This document shows, in pieces, positions 15,881 through 22,238 of a stretch of DNA of 23,816 nt (positions are counted from its first letter, which is position 1; each line of letters begins with the position of its first letter). Source of the stretch: Oscillospiraceae bacterium (GTDB taxonomy: Bacteria > Bacillota > Clostridia > Oscillospirales > UBA929); the NCBI GenBank assembly GCA_009784085.1, contig WRCJ01000016.1:1-23816 (forward strand), in the 5' to 3' direction. A program made the position numbers and the translations under genes. The notes under the pieces are model-generated. The model saw nothing but the letters and a program-made list of their open reading frames with translations, was not told the DNA's origin and did no database searches.

Positions 15881-15950
15881 AGATGTCGTTCATGCAGATG
15901 TCGCTGAATGTACATGTCGTTACAGGTCGTTGTCGCTGAATGTCGCTAAA
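15881..15950. repeat. TGTCG(T/C)T repeats after the rplS stop codon
   Basis: TGTCGCT/TGTCGTT occurs about six times at irregular 8-20-base spacing, from the rplS stop codon (15946-15948) rightwards in transcription. Some units share longer blocks such as ATGTCGCTGAATGT. No coding role is visible. Confidence 0.7.
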
Positions 15951-16287
15951 TATCCTCTTTGACCTTGGCGCGCTTCCCGACGCGGCCGCGCAAGTAATAC
16001 AGTTTGGCCCTGCGCACCTTGCCCTTTCGCACGACGACGAACTTGTCGATGTGCGGGGAGTGAATGGGGAATACCTTTTCCACGCCCACGCCATAAGAGA
16101 GCCGCCGCACGGTGATGGTCTCTTGGATGCCGCCGTGTTTGCGGGCGATGATGGTCCCCTCGAAAACCTGGATCCTCTCACGATTGCCTTCCTTGATTCT
16201 GATATGCGTCCGTACGGTGTCGCCGATCCGCAAGGGCGGTAGATCGGTCTTTAGCTGATCGCGCGTCAGCTCTTGGATTAAATCCAT
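15946..16287 (-). CDS. rplS: 50S ribosomal protein L19
   Basis: The 113-residue product starts MDLIQELTRDQL and has the L19 signature sequence IRIKEGNRERIQVFEG and KVRRAKLYYLRGRVGKRAKV; L19 sits at the interface of the two ribosomal subunits. The ATG at 16287 has GAGGAGG about 9 bases upstream; an upstream in-frame TTG (16305) would read through that Shine-Dalgarno and is rejected. trmD and rimM, usual upstream neighbours in Firmicutes, are absent: the next gene is a divergent moxR operon, so the rplS cluster begins here with its own promoter and leader. Confidence 0.98.
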   Translation of the reverse strand: MDLIQELTRDQLKTDLPPLRIGDTVRTHIRIKEGNRERIQVFEGTIIARKHGGIQETITVRRLSYGVGVEKVFPIHSPHIDKFVVVRKGKVRRAKLYYLRGRVGKRAKVKEDI

Positions 16288-16309
16288 GGGGTAGTTCCTC
16301 CTCAATATT

Positions 16310-16347
16310 CGGGCGTTCTTGCCATGTATGTGGCAGAGGACCGCCCG
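16310..16347 (-). promoter_or_regulatory. L19 leader-like RNA hairpin in the rplS 5' UTR
   Basis: On the minus strand CGGGCG (16342-16347) pairs with CGCCCG (16310-16315), and inside it TGCCA (16331-16335) pairs with TGGCA (16320-16324) across a 6-base loop; asymmetric internal bulges separate the two stems. It lies between the promoter and the rplS Shine-Dalgarno. Firmicutes have a known L19 leader that lets L19 repress its own synthesis; match to that family is inferred from position and general shape. Confidence 0.6.
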
Positions 16348-16362
16348 AGTTCATACCAAGTT

Positions 16363-16391
16363 ATTCTATCACAACTATCCGTGTTTTGCAA
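16363..16391 (-). promoter_or_regulatory. rplS promoter (TTGCAA-17-TAGAAT, extended -10)
   Basis: TTGCAA (16386-16391) and TAGAAT (16363-16368) are 17 bases apart on the minus strand, with TGA directly before the -10 (extended -10). A start near 16356 would give a leader of about 70 nt containing the hairpin. The fit to a housekeeping sigma-A promoter is good. Confidence 0.75.
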
Positions 16392-16462
16392 TACATCCGG
16401 GATGATAAAATATTATTACATTATGTTCACAAATCGTTCAAACGCACTTCAAAGACAGGTAG

Positions 16463-16468
16463 TATAAT
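16463..16468 (+). promoter_or_regulatory. Possible -10 of the moxR-bat operon
   Basis: TATAAT stands 32 bases before the moxR ATG. No clear -35 is at 16-18 bases; the sequences there are AT-rich and poor matches. The element is divergent from, and within about 100 bp of, the rplS promoter. Confidence 0.4.
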
Positions 16469-16500
16469 CTTGGGGAGATTGTATCCGGGAGGTCGCCTAT

Positions 16501-17505
16501 ATGGAAAGCCCGCAACCTGCTATGCCAGCTGTGCCTGCTGTGCCTGCTGTGCCTGCTATGTCAAAATACCATGAGGAGCGCGCCATGGTCATCGCGCTGA
16601 AGAAGGAAATCGGCAAGGCCGTCATCGGACAAGACTACATGCTCAGTGGAATCCTCATCGGCTTGCTGACCGGTGGGCACATTCTGCTGGAAGGCGTTCC
16701 TGGGTTGGCCAAGTCGCTGGCGGCCAGCACGGCGGCGAAGGCCCTGGGCGTAGATTTTAAACGGATCCAGTTCACCCCGGATCTCCTGCCGGCGGACATA
16801 CTGGGCACGGAGATGTATCACCAGAAAACCGGCGAGTTTGTCGTCAAGAGGGGGCCTATCTTCAGCAACTTCATCCTGGCCGACGAGATCAACCGGTCGC
16901 CGGCGAAGGTGCAGTCGGCGTTGCTCGAAGCCATGCAGGAACACCAGGTGACCATCGGCGAGGTCACCTACCCGCTGGACGCCCCCTTCCTTGTCATCGC
17001 CACCCAGAACCCGCTGGAACAGCAGGGGACCTACCCGTTGCCCGAGGCACAGCAGGACCGGTTCATGCTAAAACTGAAGATACGGTATCCGAAACGGGAG
17101 GAAGAGCGGCAAATCATCCAGAGCTACGCGAAGGAAAACGCCGGCCTATCGGACGTGGAAACCGTGATGACCCGGGAGGATATCATCCGCGTGAAAGCCT
17201 GCGTGGACGAGATCTACCTGAACAAAAAAATCGAAGACTACGTGCTGGACATTGTCTCCATGACCCGGGAACCCTCGCCCTACATCGCCTGCGGGGCATC
17301 GCCCCGCGCCTCCCTCTGCCTGATCAAGGCCGCCCGGTGCCGGGCATTCCTGGCAGGGCGGGAATATGTCATCCCCGACGATGTGAAAACCGTCGTGTAT
17401 GATGTCCTGCGCCATCGCATCCTGCTGTCCTACGAAGCCGAAGCCGAGGAGATCACCTCCGAAAAGCTGATTGCGGATATCCTCGAGAAGGTGAACCTGC
17501 CATAG
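16501..17505 (+). CDS. moxR: MoxR-type AAA+ ATPase
   Basis: MoxR ATPases act as chaperone-like activators of VWA-domain proteins encoded beside them. The 334-residue product has Walker A GVPGLAKS (65-72), Walker B ILADEINR (125-132), a sensor region IATQNPLEQQGTYPLPEAQ and the typical DRFMLK after it. GGGAGGT (16487-16493) lies 7 bases before the ATG. Residues 8-20 are Pro-Ala-Val/Met tripeptide repeats (9-bp DNA repeat), with a second ATG at 16558 just after them that matches the usual family start, so the repeats may be an N-terminal expansion. It leads a seven-gene operon. Confidence 0.95.
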   Translation: MESPQPAMPAVPAVPAVPAMSKYHEERAMVIALKKEIGKAVIGQDYMLSGILIGLLTGGHILLEGVPGLAKSLAASTAAKALGVDFKRIQFTPDLLPADILGTEMYHQKTGEFVVKRGPIFSNFILADEINRSPAKVQSALLEAMQEHQVTIGEVTYPLDAPFLVIATQNPLEQQGTYPLPEAQQDRFMLKLKIRYPKREEERQIIQSYAKENAGLSDVETVMTREDIIRVKACVDEIYLNKKIEDYVLDIVSMTREPSPYIACGASPRASLCLIKAARCRAFLAGREYVIPDDVKTVVYDVLRHRILLSYEAEAEEITSEKLIADILEKVNLP

Positions 17506-17537
17506 ACGAAAATCCGCAAACCGGGAGGTGTGGGGCC

Positions 17538-18359
17538 GTGGTTTCCAGTGAGCTGGCCAAAAAAATACGGCGGATTGAGATCACGTCCCAGAAACTGGTG
17601 GATGAGATCTTTTCCGGGGAATATCGCTCGGGTTTCCGGGGCAAAGGGATGGATTTCGAGAACATCCGGCAGTACATCCCGGGCGACGATGTGCGTAGCA
17701 TCGACTGGAATGTCACCGCGAAATATGACAAAGCCTTTGTCAAACAGTTCGTGGAAGAGCGCGAGTTGAACTTGTTCCTGCTCATCGACATGTCCCGATC
17801 CAACAGTTTTGGGCGGAAAAAGGAGTTCATCGCGGAGATCGCCGCCACGTTGGCCCTCTCCGCCACCCGCAACAATGACCGTGTCGGCGTGGTCTTTTTC
17901 ACCGGTTCGGTGGAAAAACTGATCCCCTCCCAAAGCGGGCGGCGGCATGTCCTGTCCATCATCGAAAACATCCTCAACTTCCAGCCTCAGCAGACAGGCA
18001 CCGATATCGCCCAAGCGTTGCAATATTTCAACCGGATCGAAAAAAAGCGGAGCGTCGTGTTCCTCATCTCGGATTTCTTGGACGAAGGGTACGAGAAAGA
18101 GCTCAAGGCGTCCGCAAACCGCCACGACCTGATCCGCATCCGGGTCGTGGACCGGGCGGAGGAGCGGATCCCGGCAGGCGCCATCTTCACGTTCGAGGAT
18201 TTGGAAACCGGCGAGACCCTTGTGATGGACAACCTAAAGCGGGATCTGCGTGTCGAGCCGCCGGACGGCGGATCCAAGAGGAACCTGATCTGCATCTACA
18301 CCGACGAGGATTATGTGAAGCCTTTGCGGCAGTTTTTCAGGAGAAGGGGCAGGGCATGA
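17538..18359 (+). CDS. DUF58 domain protein
   Basis: The 273-residue protein has the DUF58 hallmark GMDFENIRQYIPGDDVRSID (about 37-56) followed by WNVTAK, then a VWA-like core with LLIDMSRSNSFG and VFLISDFLDEG. No TM or signal peptide is seen, so it is cytoplasmic or membrane-peripheral. DUF58 proteins nearly always follow moxR and are thought to be part of the same ATPase-VWA system. The start is GTG at 17538 with GGGAGG upstream. It ends in an ATGA overlap with the next gene. Confidence 0.93.
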   Translation: MVSSELAKKIRRIEITSQKLVDEIFSGEYRSGFRGKGMDFENIRQYIPGDDVRSIDWNVTAKYDKAFVKQFVEERELNLFLLIDMSRSNSFGRKKEFIAEIAATLALSATRNNDRVGVVFFTGSVEKLIPSQSGRRHVLSIIENILNFQPQQTGTDIAQALQYFNRIEKKRSVVFLISDFLDEGYEKELKASANRHDLIRIRVVDRAEERIPAGAIFTFEDLETGETLVMDNLKRDLRVEPPDGGSKRNLICIYTDEDYVKPLRQFFRRRGRA

Positions 18360-18373
18360 AGCAGGGCATGAAA
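18350..18373. repeat. 12-bp duplication of the stop/start overlap
   Basis: CAGGGCATGAAG (18350-18361) is followed at once by CAGGGCATGAAA (18362-18373). The first copy carries the ATGA overlap of the DUF58 gene and the next gene; the second carries an in-frame ATG four codons later. Confidence 0.8.
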
Positions 18374-19291
18374 AGAATTCTGCGCTTCGCGGTATTGATG
18401 ATCTTGGCGGGCGCCGTAGCGACAGCTGGGGCGACGGCCGCGGATAAGGCTACGGCCGCGACGGCCGCGGATACGGCCGCGGCGACGGCTACGACGCCGG
18501 GCACGGTGCCGATTGGGGTTGCGGATACCGCTGATACTGCCGCTACGGATGTCCCCGACGGGGCAAGGAACATCTACGTGGGCGACATCATCACGCTGGA
18601 GATTACCAGCGAGGATTTCTCAGACTTCTCCGATATCTCCGCCGCCGCGTTGGCGGAGGCATTCGAAGATTTTGAGATTGTGGAACTCACGGAGTCGCCC
18701 GAGGGTTTCCTGCTCTCGTTGCGGACCTTTGTCCCGGGCACTTACACCGCACGATTGGGGAACAAGGAAATTGTCATCGACGTCAAGTCCACGTTGGACG
18801 ACTTGGACAGGGAAGGCATCTTTGAGGGAGGCACCCATGTGGCCCCACCGGGATTCTCCTTCCCCTGGCGCATCCTCTTCTATGTCGCCGCTGGGATCCT
18901 CGCCGCGTCGGGCGGCTTTATCCTCGTGGGCATCGTGAAGAAAAAGAGGGCCAAGGCGCCCAGCCCCTACCATGTCTTCCTCCGGCGATCCGGCGAACTC
19001 GACGCCGGGGCGGATAATTACCTCGTGGATTTGACGCTGTATTTCAAAGAGTATCTCGAAAGCCTGTATCAGTTCCGGATCATCGGCAAAACATCCTTCG
19101 AAATCCTCGCCGAACTGGTGGGGATCGAGGCACTCTCGCCCATGCTTCCGGAAATCGGGTCGTGGCTGACCGAGGGCGACAGGCTGAAATTTACCGGCGT
19201 CGATGTCGCCCCTGAGGAACAACAAGCCCATTATAAGCGATTGCTCACCCTTGTCGGGGGCATTGATGCGTTGGAAGCGGGTGCGGCTTGA
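18356..19291 (+). CDS. Single-pass membrane protein of the Bat operon (BatD-like in layout, unnamed)
   Basis: The 311-residue protein has a signal peptide (about 1-28), an Ala/Thr-rich linker (about 29-66), a small extracytoplasmic beta-type domain (about 70-145), one TM segment (about 171-194) followed by KKKR, and a helical cytoplasmic domain (about 200-305) with LTLYFKEYLESLY and SFEILAEL, resembling DUF4381-like or BatD C-terminal regions. A protein of this layout stands between the DUF58 and BatA genes in many Bat operons. Function is unknown; a membrane scaffold for the VWA proteins is plausible. Starts and ends overlap both neighbours (ATGA and TGATG). Confidence 0.8.
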   Translation: MKQGMKRILRFAVLMILAGAVATAGATAADKATAATAADTAAATATTPGTVPIGVADTADTAATDVPDGARNIYVGDIITLEITSEDFSDFSDISAAALAEAFEDFEIVELTESPEGFLLSLRTFVPGTYTARLGNKEIVIDVKSTLDDLDREGIFEGGTHVAPPGFSFPWRILFYVAAGILAASGGFILVGIVKKKRAKAPSPYHVFLRRSGELDAGADNYLVDLTLYFKEYLESLYQFRIIGKTSFEILAELVGIEALSPMLPEIGSWLTEGDRLKFTGVDVAPEEQQAHYKRLLTLVGGIDALEAGAA

Positions 19292-20259
19292 TGAGATTCG
19301 CAAACTGGTGGTTTTTGTTTCTGATACCCGCCGTGATACCCCTATTTTTCCTGGCGGCGAAGAAGCGCGGGTTGCATTTTTCCAGCGTCAAACTGTTGCG
19401 CGGCGTCCACAGGGACAAAACCATCAAACACAAAGTGGGCAAGATCATCGCCTTATGCGGCGTCGTCCTGTCCATCGCCGCGCTGGCGAGGCCGCAGACG
19501 GTGGAGGCCGCCGATTCCATTTGGCGGCAGGGCATCGACATCGCCATGCTCCTGGATGTGTCCGGATCCATGCAATCGGTCGATTTCGAGCCAAACCGCC
19601 TGGAAGTCGCCCGGCAAACCATCGACAATTTTGTCGCCGGCAGGGCGAACGACCGGATTTCCCTCGTCATCTTCGCGGGCGCGGCTTACACGCGCATCCC
19701 CCTGACCTTGGATCACAACGTCGTGCGGGAATCGCTGGCCAGCGTGTCGATAGAATCGGTCAACCAGGACGGCACGGCCATCGGCATGGCGATCTCGGTC
19801 GGTCTGAACCGGTTGAAGAAGAGTGACGCCGCGTCGCGGATCATGATCCTCGTGACCGACGGCGACAACAACGCCGGGGCCATCGATCCGGAAACGGCCA
19901 GCCAGCTGGCGCGGGACCTCGGCATCAAGATCTATGCCATAGGGATCGGCAGCGATTCGCTGATCCTTCCCGTGCATGGGTTCGGAGGCCAGACGCAGTA
20001 TCAGCGGTTTGAGGGTGGGTTTGACGAGGAATTGCTCAAGCGTATCGCGTCCACCACCGGCGGCCAGTACTTTCGCGCGATGGATTCGGACTCGCTGGCG
20101 CAGGTGTTCGACACCATCAACCGGCTGGAGAGAACGGAGTTCCAGGACGATAATTTCCGGGAATATACCGAGCTGGCCTTCCCGCTCCTCATGGCGTCGT
20201 TGCCACTGCTACTGGCGGGCGTCGTCCTGGATAGATACTTTTTTGTGCAGATCCCGTGA
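19291..20259 (+). CDS. batA: BatA-like VWA membrane protein
   Basis: The 322-residue protein has an N-terminal BatA-type membrane region (TMs at about 5-22 and 48-66), a von Willebrand A domain with a complete metal-ion adhesion site (D89-x-S91-x-S93 in LLDVSGSM, T162 in DGTAIG, D190 in VTDGDNN), and a C-terminal TM (about 296-313). VWA domains bind partners through the Mg site; MoxR-type ATPases are the likely partner. ATG at 19291 overlaps the preceding TGA by one base; a TTG directly before it is a poorer choice. The stop lies in a 33-bp duplication. Confidence 0.93.
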   Translation: MRFANWWFLFLIPAVIPLFFLAAKKRGLHFSSVKLLRGVHRDKTIKHKVGKIIALCGVVLSIAALARPQTVEAADSIWRQGIDIAMLLDVSGSMQSVDFEPNRLEVARQTIDNFVAGRANDRISLVIFAGAAYTRIPLTLDHNVVRESLASVSIESVNQDGTAIGMAISVGLNRLKKSDAASRIMILVTDGDNNAGAIDPETASQLARDLGIKIYAIGIGSDSLILPVHGFGGQTQYQRFEGGFDEELLKRIASTTGGQYFRAMDSDSLAQVFDTINRLERTEFQDDNFREYTELAFPLLMASLPLLLAGVVLDRYFFVQIP

Positions 20260-20313
20260 GTTTAGGTGCGTGAGCGAGGTCAGATCCCGTGAGTTTAGGT
20301 ATGTAAGGGAGGT
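20248..20313. repeat. 33-bp tandem duplication at the batA/batB junction
   Basis: Units 20248-20280 and 20281-20313 are identical over the first 20 bases and match at 29 of 33 positions by hand count. The first copy contains the last batA codons and its TGA stop; the second supplies AAGGGAGGT, the batB Shine-Dalgarno. Confidence 0.85.
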
Positions 20314-20319
20314 GTTTTC

Positions 20320-21432
20320 TTGCCGATTTTGGAGTTCAAGTATCCTTTCCATGCCGTCTTCCTGATATTGGCAGTTCTTGCTGTCGCCTTCTTTGTCCTG
20401 GCCCTCGGGAAAAAGGGCCGGATCATGACAGCACTCCACCTGGAAGGCGGCGTGCGCTTCAAAACGCTCCGGGCGACACTGCTCGGCCTAGGCCTGGGGT
20501 TGGTGGTATTCGCGCTGACGGGGCCCCAGGTTTTCGCGGGATACGCGCAAGCCGGCAAGATAGGCATGGACATCTACGTGCTGATGGACACCTCAAAGAG
20601 CATGCTCACCTCCGATATCGCGCCGGACAGGATGACAATCGCCAAGAAAATCGTGGGGAACCTGCTGGATCATCTGCGGGGCGACAGGATTGGATTCATT
20701 CCGTTTGCGTCAGAGGCGTACATCCAAATGCCCCTGACCGACGACTACCAGCTTGCCCGCATGTTTCTGGACGTGATGGACACGGACATGATCAGCGGCG
20801 GCGGGACCAATTTGGCCACAGCCCTGCGTTTGGCCAATGAGTCCTTTGAGCGGGCATCCGGCGCCGACAGGGTGATTCTGATCCTCAGCGACGGCGAAGA
20901 GCATGACGGCTCCGGCTTGGAGGCGTTGCAAGGCATCACGGACGACCGGGTCAAGATCTACGCCGTGGGCGTCGGGACCGACAAGGGAGGCTTGGTGCCG
21001 GTGTACAATGACGCGGGGGACACGGTGGTTGGCTACATGAAGGACGAGGATGGCAACCCCATCACGTCGCGCCTTCGCGCGGACATTCTGGCGGAACTGG
21101 CCCGGATGGGCCGGGGTGCCTACTATCAGGCGACCCTGCAGGGCGGGGAAACCACCTCTCTGCTGGAGGATCTATCGCTTTTGAAACGGGATGACATGGA
21201 AACGGAACAAATCAAGAAATATTCGCCGCTGTACCAGTATTTTCTCGGGGCGGGCATCCTATTGTTTCTCGTCGCATGGTTTTTGCCGGACAGGCGACAG
21301 GCCCTATCGAGGGCGCGGCGCGATCGCGATCGCGGGGCGGACGGGTCAGGCGGGACTGACAGGATAGTCGGGACAGATAGGATAGTCGGAACTGGCGGGT
21401 CTGGAGGGGTGGATAGGAGGGAAACCGGATGA
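20320..21432 (+). CDS. batB: BatB-like VWA membrane protein with repetitive charged tail
   Basis: The 370-residue protein repeats the BatA plan: TMs at about 10-30 and 53-70, a VWA domain with D90-x-S92-x-S94 (MDTSKSM), T163 in GGGTNLATA and D191 in LSDGEEH, and a third TM (about 306-322). After it comes a charged cytoplasmic tail rich in Arg, Asp and Gly with two TDRIVG repeats (346-357). It starts at TTG (20320) with GGGAGGT 7 bases before; no ATG or GTG is better placed. ATGA overlap joins it to the next gene. Confidence 0.92.
   Translation: MPILEFKYPFHAVFLILAVLAVAFFVLALGKKGRIMTALHLEGGVRFKTLRATLLGLGLGLVVFALTGPQVFAGYAQAGKIGMDIYVLMDTSKSMLTSDIAPDRMTIAKKIVGNLLDHLRGDRIGFIPFASEAYIQMPLTDDYQLARMFLDVMDTDMISGGGTNLATALRLANESFERASGADRVILILSDGEEHDGSGLEALQGITDDRVKIYAVGVGTDKGGLVPVYNDAGDTVVGYMKDEDGNPITSRLRADILAELARMGRGAYYQATLQGGETTSLLEDLSLLKRDDMETEQIKKYSPLYQYFLGAGILLFLVAWFLPDRRQALSRARRDRDRGADGSGGTDRIVGTDRIVGTGGSGGVDRRETG
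21352..21387. repeat. 18-bp tandem repeat near the 3' end of batB
   Basis: Two 18-bp units (21352-21369, 21370-21387) share GGGAC and AGGATAGTC and encode GTDRIV-type hexapeptides; a degenerate third unit follows. They lie after the last TM. Confidence 0.75.
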
Positions 21433-22238
21433 GAAAAGCCGTGATACTATCGGGAATCGCCGCTGTTTTGCTACTGCCCCTGTTGTTATCGGGCTGGGTG
21501 GACGCAGACGCCACCGTCGCAAGGGCCCTCCGGCTGGGAAACGAGCAATATGCTTCGCAGCAGTATGGCGAGGCATTGCGACTGTACGAGGCTGGGTTGG
21601 CGGCCGCCCCGGAGAACCGGGCGTTGTGCTTCAACGCGGCGCAAGCGGCTTACCTGTCGGGGGCATACGGCCAAGCCATAGAATACTACGAAAAATCCGA
21701 CGATAGTTTGGAAAAGTACCTGCATGCCGGAAACGCCGCCTTCAAGCTGGGGGACGCCCTCGAAGATCCAAACGAGAAATTGCCGTGCTACGCCCTGGCT
21801 CTGGACGCCTATAGGGAGGGCATGATACTATACCCAGAAAATGTATCGCTGAAATATAATTATGAATTAGTGATGCAAAAGATTGAGGAACTCCTGGAGG
21901 AAATGGATCAGGAAGGCGAGGGCGAGCAGGGCGAGGGCGAAGAAGGCGAGGAAGGCGAAGAGAGCGAAGGCGAGCAGGGCGAGGGCGAAGAGACCGAGGG
22001 CGAGGAAAGCGAAACCGGCGACAGCCAGGAGGAGGGCGAAGAAGGCGAGGAAAACGAAGGCAAGCAAGCCGAGCAAGGCGAAGACGGCGAAGAGGGCGCC
22101 GATGGCGAAGACGGCGAAGACGAGCAAAACATGGCCGAGATCGCCCGGATACTAGAAATGCTGGAAGCCCAGGAAGAGGAAAGCCTGAAAAACAACCAAG
22201 AGGTTATCGGCGGGAAGGATGGGACAAATGGCTGGTAA
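21429..22238 (+). CDS. BatC-like TPR protein with very acidic Gly/Glu tail
   Basis: The 269-residue product has a hydrophobic N-terminus (about 4-22, signal peptide or anchor), TPR motifs at about 31-155 (GNEQYASQQYGEALRLYEAG, AAQAAYLSGAYGQAIEYYEK and others), an extremely acidic tail (about 160-232) of Glu/Gly/Asp/Gln repeats, and a last helix (about 233-250). TPR proteins occupy the batC position in Bat operons, where they probably assemble the complex. The tail may bind basic surfaces or metal ions, which is inference. AGGAGGG lies before the ATG, and the gene overlaps batB by four bases and batD by eleven. Confidence 0.88.
   Translation: MRKAVILSGIAAVLLLPLLLSGWVDADATVARALRLGNEQYASQQYGEALRLYEAGLAAAPENRALCFNAAQAAYLSGAYGQAIEYYEKSDDSLEKYLHAGNAAFKLGDALEDPNEKLPCYALALDAYREGMILYPENVSLKYNYELVMQKIEELLEEMDQEGEGEQGEGEEGEEGEESEGEQGEGEETEGEESETGDSQEEGEEGEENEGKQAEQGEDGEEGADGEDGEDEQNMAEIARILEMLEAQEEESLKNNQEVIGGKDGTNGW
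21905..22130. repeat. GAAGGCGAG-type repeats coding the acidic tail
   Basis: 6-, 9- and 12-bp units of GA(A/G)-GGC-GA(A/G) type are repeated through this stretch and encode E-G-E/E-E-G runs. The region is nearly free of T. Confidence 0.8.

Noticed and set aside
15881..15950. CRISPR-like array after rplS
   Set aside because: Repeats are about 7 bases with irregular short spacing and no distinct spacers, and no cas genes are in the window. It is a degenerate microsatellite.
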